Source: an uncultured Bacilli bacterium (lineage in GTDB: Bacteria > Bacillota_I > Bacilli_A > RF39 > UBA660). From it: a DNA stretch of 64,000 bases. Every line of letters starts with the position of its first letter. The stretch's first letter is position 1. This document shows, one piece after another, positions 8,896 to 16,566 of this stretch. Position numbers and translations under genes: made by a program. The stretch spans positions 1 through 64,000 of the forward strand of contig CAKOTA010000001.1 in assembly GCA_934119965.1 (NCBI GenBank), given 5' to 3'. Below the pieces are notes generated by a model, which was given only the letters and a program-made list of their open reading frames with translations, did no database searches and was not told the origin of the DNA.

Positions 8896-9441
8896 ATGTT
8901 ATGGATTATTTTAGCGATCGTTGCTGTCATTATTCTATTTATAATTAGTACTTATAATGCATTAGTACAATTAAGAAATAAAGTAAGAAATCAATGGTCA
9001 CAAATCGATGTTGTTTTAAAAAACAGAGCTGATTTAATACCTAATTTAGTTGAAACAGTTAAAGGATATGCTGGACATGAAAGTGAAACATTAGAAGCTG
9101 TAATTAAAGCTAGAAATAGTTATGTTACTGCTGCTACACCAGAAGATCAAATGAAAGCTAGTGGTGAAATTAGTGGTGCTTTAAGTAAATTATTTGCTTT
9201 AACAGAAAGTTATCCTGATTTAAAAGCAAATACAAATTTCTTAGATTTGCAAGCTAAATTAACTGAAACTGAAGACAAAATTAGATACGCTAGACAATTT
9301 TATAATGATGCTGTTAATAGATATAATAACAAAGTTGAAATGTTCCCATCTAATATTGTAGCTGGAATGTTCCATTTTGAAATGGCAAAATTATTTGAAG
9401 CTAGTGAAGCTGATAGAGAAGTACCAAAAGTACAATTCTAA
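8896..9441 (+). CDS. lemA: LemA family membrane protein
   Basis: A 181-residue protein with one N-terminal membrane helix (LWIILAIVAVIILFIISTYNALV) and the LemA core: RNKVRNQWSQIDVVLKNRAD, DLIPNLVETVKGYAGHE, then helical repeats ending FNDAVNRYN and VAGMFHFEMAKLFEA. The helical domain is on one side of the membrane; the cellular role is not established. The second ATG at 8896 is preferred over 8890 because AGGAGG at 8883-8888 is seven bases away. The usual companion, a YgcG-type TPM-domain gene, is absent. A strong terminator follows. Confidence 0.92.
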   Translation: MLWIILAIVAVIILFIISTYNALVQLRNKVRNQWSQIDVVLKNRADLIPNLVETVKGYAGHESETLEAVIKARNSYVTAATPEDQMKASGEISGALSKLFALTESYPDLKANTNFLDLQAKLTETEDKIRYARQFYNDAVNRYNNKVEMFPSNIVAGMFHFEMAKLFEASEADREVPKVQF

Positions 9442-9467
9442 GACTTATAAAAATAAGTCTTTTTTTT
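9441..9467 (+). terminator. Terminator of lemA
   Basis: Stem AGACTTA/TAAGTCT (9441-9447, 9454-9460) with eight T. Confidence 0.85.
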
Positions 9468-9524
9468 CTGAATTTGTGGAATTTTTGTTGTTATTGTGTT
9501 AAAATAATAATAAGGTAGGTTGAT

Positions 9525-10091
9525 ATGATGAAAAATGCTGACAAAAAATCAAAAAAAGATAAAAGTGAAATCAGTTTAGAATTAGATAAATTAGAAAAAA
9601 ACCTAAAAAAAAATAAATCAGAAAACAAAAATGTAGACTTAAAATTTAAAATAATTGATATGGAAAAAGCTAAAGAAGATATAGCAACTAATTTAAAAGA
9701 TTTGGAACAAACTTTAAAACATCAATCAAAAGACAGAAAAAATATGCTTAAAGAAGTATATGAAAATATTGATAGTTATTCTAATAAAATACTTGAATAT
9801 GAAAATAAATTAAAAGAATATGAAATAAAAGAAATAAGTTTCAAAAATCAAGAACGTGAATTAGATGAATATATGCAAATATATAATAATAAATGTGAAG
9901 AATATGATGAAGAAGTAAATAAATTAAATAGAGAAGTTCTTAATATGCGTAAAAGAGTAATGACTGTTGAAAGAACAAATTCTAATCTAAAGTCAATTGT
10001 TGAATTAATTATTAAGGAATATGGGATAGAAAAAATTTCTGAGATTACAGGAATTGAACAAGATAATATAGAAAAGTACCTTCAAGATTAA
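9525..10091 (+). CDS. Coiled-coil protein of unknown function
   Basis: A 188-residue, lysine- and glutamate-rich protein that is almost entirely predicted coiled coil, with a short C-terminal segment (YGIEKISEITGIEQDNIEKY) that resembles a small helix-turn-helix or dimer tip. There is no signal peptide or membrane helix, so it is probably cytosolic. Two ATG codons lie in tandem at 9525 and 9528; AAGGTAGG precedes them. Not recognised as a named family. It faces a convergent methionine/proline-rich gene, with a shared terminator between them. Confidence 0.75.
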   Translation: MMKNADKKSKKDKSEISLELDKLEKNLKKNKSENKNVDLKFKIIDMEKAKEDIATNLKDLEQTLKHQSKDRKNMLKEVYENIDSYSNKILEYENKLKEYEIKEISFKNQERELDEYMQIYNNKCEEYDEEVNKLNREVLNMRKRVMTVERTNSNLKSIVELIIKEYGIEKISEITGIEQDNIEKYLQD

Positions 10092-10104
10092 CTTGAAGGT
10101 TTTA
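10078..10104. terminator. Two-way terminator between convergent genes
   Basis: Stem ACCTTCAAG (10078-10086) / CTTGAAGGT (10092-10100), followed by T residues on the plus strand and A-rich sequence before it serving the minus strand. Confidence 0.75.
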
Positions 10105-10105
10105 T

Positions 10106-10369
10106 TTATAACATTTGATAATTTGTGCTATTGTATGTTGTTGTTCCTTTATTTTCTAATGCTGTAACTCTTCTGTCTAGTATATTTAGTCTTTGTTCTA
10201 AACTACTAACTTGTTGTTCAATTGTATTATCAGTTACCATATTAGTTTGAGGTATAGTTTGATTCATCATATTAGGCATCATTGGTACTCCAGGCATCAT
10301 ATTAGGCATCATTCCAGGGTAAGTTGGATATACTGGATATGGTGTTCCGCAATTTCTATCTTTTTTCAT
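10106..10369 (-). CDS. Met/Pro-rich protein with short coiled coil, possible coat or surface protein
   Basis: An 87-residue protein in three parts: a cysteine-containing head MKKDRNCGTPYPVYPTYP, a low-complexity segment of MMPNMMPGVPMMPNMM, and a C-terminal coiled coil VSSLEQRLNILDRRVTALE. It has no signal peptide. The ATG at 10369 is chosen because AGGAG lies seven bases before it; an in-frame GTG six bases upstream is closer to that site. Small P/Y/M-rich proteins of this kind occur among spore coat proteins of Firmicutes, and this genome clearly encodes spore genes, but the assignment is a guess. Confidence 0.7.
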   Translation of the reverse strand: MKKDRNCGTPYPVYPTYPGMMPNMMPGVPMMPNMMNQTIPQTNMVTDNTIEQQVSSLEQRLNILDRRVTALENKGTTTYNSTNYQML

Positions 10370-10444
10370 AAACACACTCCTATTCTAATTAATTATATGC
10401 TTTTCGTAGATATTTGTGCTATAATAAGTTAGGGATATGATAAT

Positions 10445-11071
10445 ATGATAGATTTATACAAATATGAAAAAGAATTATACAATAGTGGCTATAATTATAT
10501 AGGAGGAATTGATGAAGTTGGAAGAGGGCCATTAATCGGTCCTGTTGTAACAGCCTGTGTAGTTTTACCTAAAGATTTTATTTTAGAGGGGTTAACTGAC
10601 TCAAAAAAATTGAGTGAGAAAAAAAGAAATATTTTTTATGATTATATTATAGAACATGCAATATCATATGGTATTGGTATTGTGGGACCAGAAAGAATAG
10701 ATGAGATTAATATTTATGAAGCTACTAAAGAAGCTATGTATATGGCTTATAATGAAGCAAATAAAAAAGTAAAAATAGATTATGTTTTAATTGATGCTAT
10801 GCCACTCATCCTAGATGTTCCTAATAAGTCGATTATCAAAGGTGATGCTACAAGTATATCAATTGCAGCTGCTTCAGTAGTTGCTAAAGTAACTAGAGAT
10901 AGAATGATGTATGAATTAGATAAAAAATATCCTGAATATGGTTTTGCAGCTCATAAAGGTTATCCTACTAAAAAACATATAGAAGCAATTAATAAATATG
11001 GATTAATAGAAGGATATAGAAAAACTTATGGTCCAGTAAAAGAAGTATTAGAACAAGATTTTATTAAATGA
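10445..11071 (+). CDS. rnhB: Ribonuclease HII
   Basis: RNase HII cuts RNA in RNA-DNA hybrids and removes single ribonucleotides from DNA. The 208-residue protein carries the first acidic pair in GGIDEVGRGPLIGPV (D23, E24), LTDSKKLSEKKR, the next aspartate in YVLIDAM, the segment KGDATSISIAAASVVAKVTRD, and the final AAHKGYPTKKH. Its length is normal. A type III enzyme (rnhC) is also present near 38 kb, a combination usual in Bacilli. The message has a very short leader: TATAAT ends about 20 bases before the ATG. Confidence 0.97.
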   Translation: MIDLYKYEKELYNSGYNYIGGIDEVGRGPLIGPVVTACVVLPKDFILEGLTDSKKLSEKKRNIFYDYIIEHAISYGIGIVGPERIDEINIYEATKEAMYMAYNEANKKVKIDYVLIDAMPLILDVPNKSIIKGDATSISIAAASVVAKVTRDRMMYELDKKYPEYGFAAHKGYPTKKHIEAINKYGLIEGYRKTYGPVKEVLEQDFIK

Positions 11072-11104
11072 TTTATAGAAAAATTATTATATGGAGGTAC
11101 TTAT

Positions 11105-11629
11105 ATGCAAGTAAGAATAATTAAAGTAGGAAATTTACAAACGAATTGTTATATTATAATTAAAAATGGTTTTTGTATGATAGTAGATCCAGGTGATCAA
11201 TTTTATTCAATTCAAGAACAAATTGGTGATAATAAATTAGTTGGTATTTTAATTACCCATAGACATCCAGATCATATTGGTGCGTTAGCAAAGTTTGTTC
11301 AAGAATATGGTGTACCAGTATATGATAGGAGTAATCTAGAAGAAAAAAAATATGAAATAAGTGAATTTAAATTTGAAGTAATTTATACACCAGGCCATAC
11401 AAATGATTCTATTTGTTTCTATTTCTATGAATATAATTTTATGTTTGTTGGTGATTTTATATTTAAAGGTACTATTGGAAGAACAGATTTGCCAACTGGT
11501 AGTAATGTAGATATGAACAATAGTATTAATAAAATAATTAACTATAGTGATAGAATAAAAGTTTATCCAGGTCACGGCGAAGAAACCAATTTAGGTGTAG
11601 AAAAAGATACAAATCCATTTTTTAATTAA
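11105..11629 (+). CDS. Metallo-beta-lactamase fold hydrolase, glyoxalase II-like
   Basis: A 174-residue hydrolase with the two-zinc motif H52-R-H54-P-D56-H57, later ligands in YTPGHTND (H98), the bridging aspartate in FVGDFIFKGTIGRTDLP, and the last histidine in VYPGHGEE. It matches YqgX/YcbL-type small glyoxalase II-like proteins, which hydrolyse thioesters such as lactoylglutathione or related thiols; the real substrate here is unknown. GGAGGT lies at 11093-11098. It ends in a strong terminator. Confidence 0.88.
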   Translation: MQVRIIKVGNLQTNCYIIIKNGFCMIVDPGDQFYSIQEQIGDNKLVGILITHRHPDHIGALAKFVQEYGVPVYDRSNLEEKKYEISEFKFEVIYTPGHTNDSICFYFYEYNFMFVGDFIFKGTIGRTDLPTGSNVDMNNSINKIINYSDRIKVYPGHGEETNLGVEKDTNPFFN

Positions 11630-11651
11630 AAGACAGATAATGTCTTTTTTT
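11628..11651 (+). terminator. Terminator after the metallo-hydrolase gene
   Basis: Stem AAAGACA (11629-11635) / TGTCTTT (11641-11647) with a T tract; it overlaps the stop codon. Confidence 0.8.
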
Positions 11652-11735
11652 GTTGTATTAAAAAAAGTTCTAGTTTTGTCGAATGTGAATAAATTTAGAA
11701 AATAGTGTGCTAAAGTATAGTAGGAAGGTGAACAA

Positions 11736-12083
11736 ATGCTAAATACTATTCTTGAATATCGTAAAGGTATATTGTTTGTTAGATTAGATGGACATTTAGT
11801 GAGTAGTAATATTAAGTTTATTAGCAGTGCTTTAATTCCCATTATTGAGAGAGATAACTTAGAAAATATAGTATTAAATATGGAAAATGTAAGAGAAGTA
11901 GATATAAAAGGAATCCATTTTATATTCTATTTATATGAAATGTGTAAAAAAAATAAAGGAATGTTAATGTTATCAAACATAAAAGAAGAAATCAAAATAA
12001 AATTAAAGAAAAATAAGGTATTTAAATATGCTAAAGAAATAGATAATGAATTAGAATCATTTAGAATAGGAGAACTAATATGA
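11736..12083 (+). CDS. STAS-domain protein, SpoIIAA-like, lacking the phosphorylated serine
   Basis: A 115-residue single STAS domain. In Bacillus, SpoIIAA releases SigF by sequestering the anti-sigma kinase SpoIIAB, and is itself inactivated by phosphorylation at Ser58 in the D-S-S-G motif. Here the aligned segment is V-R-E-V-D56-I57-K58-G59, so the serine is replaced by lysine. The sigma-factor gene overlaps its last four bases and no spoIIAB lies between. GGAAGGTG precedes the ATG; TGCTAAAGT at 11708-11716 could be an extended -10. The link to SpoIIA comes from fold, order and partner, not from strong sequence identity. Confidence 0.75.
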   Translation: MLNTILEYRKGILFVRLDGHLVSSNIKFISSALIPIIERDNLENIVLNMENVREVDIKGIHFIFYLYEMCKKNKGMLMLSNIKEEIKIKLKKNKVFKYAKEIDNELESFRIGELI

Positions 12084-12730
12084 CAAATGAACAAATAAAT
12101 GAATATTCATCATATATATATAGTATTATGAAAAGATTTAAAAACTATAAAAATAAAGAAGATTTGTTTCAAGCAGGTTGTATTGGTCTAATTAATGCCT
12201 ATAATAGATTTGATCCTAGTATGGGTGCAAAATTTACAACTTACGCTTATTTAGATATATTAGGTGAAATGTATAAAGTTGTTTTGCAAGATAGATCATT
12301 AAAAATAGGAACAAAAATGAATAAACTAAATTTAAAAATAGAAAAAGCAAATATTTTATTAAGTCAAAAGTTATGTAGATATCCTACTATAAAAGAATTG
12401 TCTGATTATTTAGAAATAGAAGAAGAATTAATTGAAAATTGTTTAAAATTAAATAATCCAATTATTAATTTAGATGAAACAATTAATAATGAAGGAAGAG
12501 AACTTACTTATTATGATACTATTTCTAATAATGATGTTGATATGGATACTTTGGTAGCATTAAAACAAGAACTAAGTAATCTAAGTGATGATGAAAAATA
12601 CCTATTAGAAAAAAGCTTAATAGAAAATTATACTCAATCTGAATTAGCAACTATTCTACACACCAACCAAGTTCAAGTATCAAGAAAAATAAATAAAATA
12701 AAAGAAAAAATTAAGTCAAAAGTGGCTTAG
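12080..12730 (+). CDS. Sporulation-type sigma factor (SigF/SigG group)
   Basis: A 216-residue sigma-70 family protein. Region 2 reads DLFQAGCIGLINAYNRFDPS followed by KFTTYAYLDILGEM, region 3 includes RYPTIKELSDYLEIEEELI, and region 4 has the helix-turn-helix TQSELATILHTNQVQVSRKI. The match to the SigF/SigG pattern (TQSEVADRLGISQVQVSR in SigF) is close. Its ATG overlaps the upstream STAS gene, so the two are translationally coupled. In Bacillus the order is spoIIAA-spoIIAB-sigF; here spoIIAB is missing. Position favours SigF, but SigG or a merged role cannot be excluded. Confidence 0.85.
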   Translation: MTNEQINEYSSYIYSIMKRFKNYKNKEDLFQAGCIGLINAYNRFDPSMGAKFTTYAYLDILGEMYKVVLQDRSLKIGTKMNKLNLKIEKANILLSQKLCRYPTIKELSDYLEIEEELIENCLKLNNPIINLDETINNEGRELTYYDTISNNDVDMDTLVALKQELSNLSDDEKYLLEKSLIENYTQSELATILHTNQVQVSRKINKIKEKIKSKVA

Positions 12731-12785
12731 TTTTTTAATTGAAGAAATTCCATTTGCTAAGAAATATATAAGTTATATAAAAATT

Positions 12786-12813
12786 TGACAAAATTTCATT
12801 TTTTAATATAATA
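12786..12813 (+). promoter_or_regulatory. Strong sigma-A promoter before the kinase-like gene
   Basis: TTGACA (12786-12791), 16 bases, TATAAT (12808-12813), then the G-rich ribosome site AGGGGGA ahead of the ATG. Confidence 0.75.
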
Positions 12814-12839
12814 ATAAACATAAAAAGGGGGAATTAATT

Positions 12840-13718
12840 ATGCAAACAATGTCAATTTCGAATAAAAAATTTAAAGAATTACAAGAATTACCTTTAGGAA
12901 GTACAATTCAACATAAAGAAGGAAATATTTATTTAATCAAAGATAAAAACAAATGGAATTGTAGTTACAAGGTAGTAAAGAAATTCTATGACAATAAAAG
13001 CCCAATATTTGGTAATAAATTACTAACAATTAATAATCTAGAAAATAGTAAAATTGATATCCCAGAATTAGTTTTACCTCAAAAACTAGTCGTTAATAAT
13101 GATAGATTAATTGGCTATACAATGGATTATATTGAAGGCAATAATTTAAAAGAGTTAATTGATGATAAAAAATACGATAATTTAGAAATGATTAGACACT
13201 TAAAAGAGATAGGTGTTATATTAGAAAAAATAAATAAATTAAATAAATATAAAACATGTAATTTTCATTTAAATGATATTCATGAAGCTAACTTTGTGGT
13301 TGATAAAGAAAAACATATAAGAGTAGTTGATATTGATAGTTGTAAAATAGGAAATAATATCCCTGTATGCGCTAAATACTTAACTCCTTTTTCTCAAATA
13401 GATGAACTACCAGAAAAATATAAGAAATGTGCTGACACAAGAATAGGATATATAGTGCCGGATATGAATACAGATTTATACTGCTATAACATTATGATAT
13501 TAAATTATCTATATAAAGATAATATTCAAAAACTAGATATTGCTGAATTTTATTCATATTTAAACTATTTAAATAGTATTGGATTTCCATATGAATTGCT
13601 AGATTGTTTTAGTGTTTTATATCAATATAATAACAATGTTAATCCATATGAATTATTAGAATTAATTCCTAAAGATATGGGAAGAGCACATCATAAAGTA
13701 TATGAATTAGTTAAATAA
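12840..13718 (+). CDS. Divergent protein-kinase-like protein
   Basis: A 292-residue protein with the skeleton of a eukaryotic-type kinase fold. A lysine-rich strand SYKVVKKFYDN resembles the ATP-binding lysine region, MDYIEGNNLKELI resembles the hinge, HLNDIHEANF matches the H-x-x-D-x-x-x-x-N catalytic loop, and VVDIDSCKI sits where the metal-binding D-F-G occurs. No glycine-rich loop is obvious. A second gene with the same skeleton lies at 47140-47898. Its role is unknown: it could phosphorylate proteins or small molecules, or be a pseudokinase. Its own promoter is just upstream. Confidence 0.65.
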   Translation: MQTMSISNKKFKELQELPLGSTIQHKEGNIYLIKDKNKWNCSYKVVKKFYDNKSPIFGNKLLTINNLENSKIDIPELVLPQKLVVNNDRLIGYTMDYIEGNNLKELIDDKKYDNLEMIRHLKEIGVILEKINKLNKYKTCNFHLNDIHEANFVVDKEKHIRVVDIDSCKIGNNIPVCAKYLTPFSQIDELPEKYKKCADTRIGYIVPDMNTDLYCYNIMILNYLYKDNIQKLDIAEFYSYLNYLNSIGFPYELLDCFSVLYQYNNNVNPYELLELIPKDMGRAHHKVYELVK

Positions 13719-13813
13719 TAAAAAAATTTAAATTATCGAAAATAGCTTGCTAAAATAGAAAAATATTACTTTATTTTTAAAATATAATTTGTTATAATGG
13801 CATAGGTGATAAT

Positions 13814-14029
13814 ATGATTAGTTTTTTAGAATTATTTTTAGGGAAAAGTGCTAAATGGTTAATTTTATTTATAATAGGAACTATTTTGGGATATTTTTTA
13901 CTTAAAATAGCAGATAAAAAATTACCTCGAAAAATATATAATATAATATATTTTATTGTTTACGCTATATTAGGTATATTTTTAATACTATTTTTTATAG
14001 AATTAATAATAAGAGTATTTACAATTTAA
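13814..14029 (+). CDS. Small two-helix membrane protein
   Basis: A 71-residue protein with two hydrophobic helices (AKWLILFIIGTILGYFLL and IIYFIVYAILGIFLILFFIE) separated by the basic turn KIADKKLPRK. Not recognised. TATAAT at about 13791 and AGGTGAT give a short leader, and a hairpin with a T tract follows. It may belong with parE, whose -10 box directly follows this terminator, but they are transcribed separately. Confidence 0.65.
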   Translation: MISFLELFLGKSAKWLILFIIGTILGYFLLKIADKKLPRKIYNIIYFIVYAILGIFLILFFIELIIRVFTI

Positions 14030-14059
14030 GGAAAAACTTTGTGTTTTTTCTTTTTTTTT
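14030..14059 (+). terminator. Terminator of the small membrane protein gene
   Basis: Stem GAAAAAC (14031-14037) / GTTTTTTC (14043-14050) followed by nine T. The T tract leads straight into the parE -10 box TATAAT at 14062-14067. Confidence 0.6.
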
Positions 14060-14083
14060 GTTATAATGAAAAAGGTGGTAAAT

Positions 14084-15991
14084 ATGAAAAACTACGATGA
14101 AAGTTCAATAAAAATTCTAGAAGGACTAGAAGCCGTAAGAAAAAGACCAGGTATGTATATTGGTTCAACCGATAAAAGAGGTTTACATCATTTAATCTGG
14201 GAAATTGTCGATAATGGTGTCGATGAAGTAATAAATGGTTATGGTAAAAAAATTAAGATTTCAATTAATCAAGATGAATCAATTACAGTAGAAGACGAAG
14301 GAAGAGGTGTTCCAGTTGGAATGCATTCTAGTGGAATGTCTACTCCTGAAGTAATTTATACTGTATTACATGCTGGTGGTAAATTTGAAACTGGTGGATA
14401 TAAAGTATCTGGAGGATTGCACGGAGTTGGTGCTTCAGTCGTAAATGCTCTATCTAGTTGGATGGAAGTTTATATTAAAAGAGATGGGTATGAACATTTT
14501 ATTAGATTTAAAGATGGTGGTAAATTAGATATACCATTAAAGAAATTAGAAAAAACTAATAAAACAGGAACTAAAGTAACATTTATGCCTGATCCTACAA
14601 TATTTTCTACAACGCATTTTTCATTTACAACGATTTGTGAGAGAATGCAAGAATGTGCATTTTTACTTAAAGGATTAACAATCGAAGTATATGATATACC
14701 TGATGATAAAAAAGAAGTATACCATTATGAAAATGGTTTAGAAGCATTTGTAGATTATTTAAATGAAGACAAAAATTCATTACATAAAACTGTTCATTTT
14801 GAAGGAATGAAAGAAAAAATAAATGTTGAAATAGCATTTCAATATACTGATTCATATTCAGAAAATATAATTTCATTTGTCAATAATGTTAAAACAAATG
14901 ATGGTGGAACACACGAAGTTGGATTTAAAACAGCAATAACAAGAGTATTTAATGATTATGCTAAAAACAATGGATTTTTAAAAGCAAAAGATAAAACTTT
15001 TGAAGGAGCCGATACTAGAGAGGGACTAACTGCTATTATAAGTTTACAAATACCAGAAGATTTATTACAATTTGAAGGTCAAACTAAAGGTAAATTAGGA
15101 ACTCCACTTGCTCGTAATGTTGTTGATAATATAGTAGCTGAAAAATTACAATTTTTCTTAGAAGAAAATAAAGAGGTAGCAACCAACATTTTAAATAAAA
15201 TGGTAAAAAGTAAAAATGTTAGAGAAGCAGCTAGAAAAGCAAGAGATGAAGCTCGAAATGGAAAATCAAAAAGCAAAAAAGAACAAGCCTTGTCAGGTAA
15301 ATTGTCACCTGCACAAAGTAAAGATGCTACTAAAAATGAATTATTCTTAGTTGAGGGAGATTCAGCTGGTGGTTCAGCTAAACTTGGTAGGGATAAAAAA
15401 TATCAAGCAATTTTACCATTAAGAGGTAAAGTCTTGAATACTGAAAAAGTTAGAATGGAAGAAATATTCAAAAATGAAGAAATTAATACAATGATTCACA
15501 CAATAGGAGCTGGAGTTGGAACTGATTTCGATGTTAAAGATTGTAATTATGATAAAGTAATTATAATGACTGATGCTGATGATGATGGAGCCCACATTCA
15601 AATACTATTAATCACTTTCTTCTATAGATATATGAAACCATTAATAGAAGCTGGGAAACTATATATAGCTATGCCTCCATTGTATAAAATTTCGTCTGGC
15701 AAAGAAGAATATTATGCTTGGACTGAAGAAGATAGAAAAGAAATACTAGAAAAATTCAAAAATAAAACATCTAATACACAAAGATATAAAGGACTTGGTG
15801 AAATGGATGCCATTCAATTAAGAGAAACAACAATGGATCCTGAGAAAAGAAGTTTAATTAAAGTAAGCATTAATGATGGGGCTTTAGCCGAAAAAAGAGT
15901 AAGCGTTTTGATGGGAGATAAAGTAGAACCAAGAAAAGAATGGATAGAAGAAAATGTTGATTTTACTTTACAAGATAATTACGTAAAATAG
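14084..15991 (+). CDS. parE: DNA topoisomerase IV subunit B
   Basis: The ATPase subunit of topoisomerase IV, which unlinks daughter chromosomes. GHKL ATPase motifs are EIVDNGVDEV, EDEGRGVPV and KVSGGLHGVGASVVNALS; the Toprim part has LFLVEGDSAGGSAKLGRD and MTDADDDGAHIQ. The forms LLQFEGQTKGKLGTP and LPLRGKVLNTEK identify ParE rather than GyrB. The ATG at 14084 (635 residues) is used because AAGGTGG precedes it and the domain starts there. The leader is only about ten bases. parC, which normally follows in an operon, is not present; a terminator and a decayed region follow. Confidence 0.95.
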   Translation: MKNYDESSIKILEGLEAVRKRPGMYIGSTDKRGLHHLIWEIVDNGVDEVINGYGKKIKISINQDESITVEDEGRGVPVGMHSSGMSTPEVIYTVLHAGGKFETGGYKVSGGLHGVGASVVNALSSWMEVYIKRDGYEHFIRFKDGGKLDIPLKKLEKTNKTGTKVTFMPDPTIFSTTHFSFTTICERMQECAFLLKGLTIEVYDIPDDKKEVYHYENGLEAFVDYLNEDKNSLHKTVHFEGMKEKINVEIAFQYTDSYSENIISFVNNVKTNDGGTHEVGFKTAITRVFNDYAKNNGFLKAKDKTFEGADTREGLTAIISLQIPEDLLQFEGQTKGKLGTPLARNVVDNIVAEKLQFFLEENKEVATNILNKMVKSKNVREAARKARDEARNGKSKSKKEQALSGKLSPAQSKDATKNELFLVEGDSAGGSAKLGRDKKYQAILPLRGKVLNTEKVRMEEIFKNEEINTMIHTIGAGVGTDFDVKDCNYDKVIIMTDADDDGAHIQILLITFFYRYMKPLIEAGKLYIAMPPLYKISSGKEEYYAWTEEDRKEILEKFKNKTSNTQRYKGLGEMDAIQLRETTMDPEKRSLIKVSINDGALAEKRVSVLMGDKVEPRKEWIEENVDFTLQDNYVK

Positions 15992-16010
15992 GAGTAAATC
16001 CTATTTTTTT
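15986..16010 (+). terminator. Terminator of parE
   Basis: Stem AATAGGA (15987-15993) / TCCTATT (15999-16005) followed by T residues. Confidence 0.8.
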
Positions 16011-16015
16011 TATTA

Positions 16016-16043
16016 TAAAAAACCCACTATTTTAGTGAGTTTC
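16016..16043 (-). terminator. Terminator for the minus-strand merR remnant
   Basis: On the minus strand AACTCACTA pairs with TAGTGGGTT and is followed by six T. It lies at the end of the truncated merR reading frame. Confidence 0.6.
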
Positions 16044-16387
16044 TTCATATAATTTTTTAATTTCTTTCGGATATTTTTCAATACTAGTATTTTTAATTAT
16101 ATTTATAGTTCCATCTTCTTTAGCTTTAGAATAATACCACTTTTTAAACTTAATAAGTTTTAATGAATTTTCTATATTTTTTTCTTGGTTTTCAAACATT
16201 TTTAATCTTTTATCAATTGTTGAATCACCTTCGGTGCACCAAATCATAAATTGTTTTATTTCACTAATTTTCATTCCAAAATTCTTTAGACATTCAATTA
16301 TTCTTAGAGAATTTAAATCTTTTTTAGAAAAGTTTCTTGTTCCACCAGTTGTTCTATCTATGTTTGGAAAAAGATGATTCCTTTTTG
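16032..16387 (-). pseudogene. Truncated MerR-family regulator
   Basis: Reading from 16387 down, the frame runs WTKRNHLFPNIDRTTGGTRN, then FSKKDLNSLRIIECLKNFGM, then the second half of the DNA-binding domain (KISEIKQFMIW) and a short C-terminal helix region to 16032. This is the usual order of a MerR winged helix: wing, L-x-x-L-R-x-I helix and G-M-x-I-x-E-I-K. The first helix-turn-helix is missing, and an in-frame TGA precedes the tryptophan. The break abuts a flavodoxin fragment on the other strand, which looks like a deletion/inversion join. A shorter frame from the ATG at 16274 is open but would lack the DNA-binding helix. Confidence 0.75.
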
Positions 16388-16472
16388 TCCATCAGGGGGT
16401 TCTAACATTGAAGAATCTTTAGATGATTTAAAAAAGACATGTCAAGATATAAACATTATAGAAAAAAATTAA
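16353..16472 (+). pseudogene. C-terminal fragment of a flavodoxin
   Basis: The frame ending at TAA 16470-16472 reads KKMIPFCPSGGSNIEESLDD and continues LKKTCQDINIIEKN. A P-F-x-x-S-G-G-S-x-I stretch followed by S-x-x-x-L-K-x-x-C is the FMN-side C-terminal motif of flavodoxins. Everything upstream of about 16353 is missing: the DNA there belongs to the merR remnant on the other strand. No start codon with a ribosome site is available, so this is a relic. Confidence 0.7.
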
Positions 16473-16503
16473 TATATTAAATTTACTGAATGGAGGATTA
16501 ATT

Positions 16504-16566
16504 ATGGTAAAACAAACAGCAGGTAGAGATAAGTTAAGTGATTTTGCCCCAAAATTTGTTGATTGA
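16504..16566 (+). pseudogene. N-terminal fragment of a carboxymuconolactone decarboxylase-like protein
   Basis: With GGAGG at 16493-16497, the frame MVKQTAGRDKLSDFAPKFVD stops at TGA 16564-16566. Q-T-A-G-R-D-x-L-x-x-F-A-P-K-F is the usual N terminus of carboxymuconolactone decarboxylase family proteins, which are often encoded next to a MerR regulator and flavodoxin. Only 20 codons remain; the following bases hold further stops and no continuing homology that I can see. Confidence 0.65.

Noticed and set aside
12080..12730. General-stress SigB with an RsbV-type partner.
   Set aside because: No rsbW or other rsb gene is present, and region 4 (TQSELA...NQVQVSR) fits the sporulation SigF/SigG group better; a residual doubt remains.
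14084..15991. Annotation as gyrase subunit B.
   Set aside because: The LQFEGQTKGKLGTP and LPLRGKVLNTEK forms are those of ParE; the gene also lacks a gyrA/recF/dnaN context.
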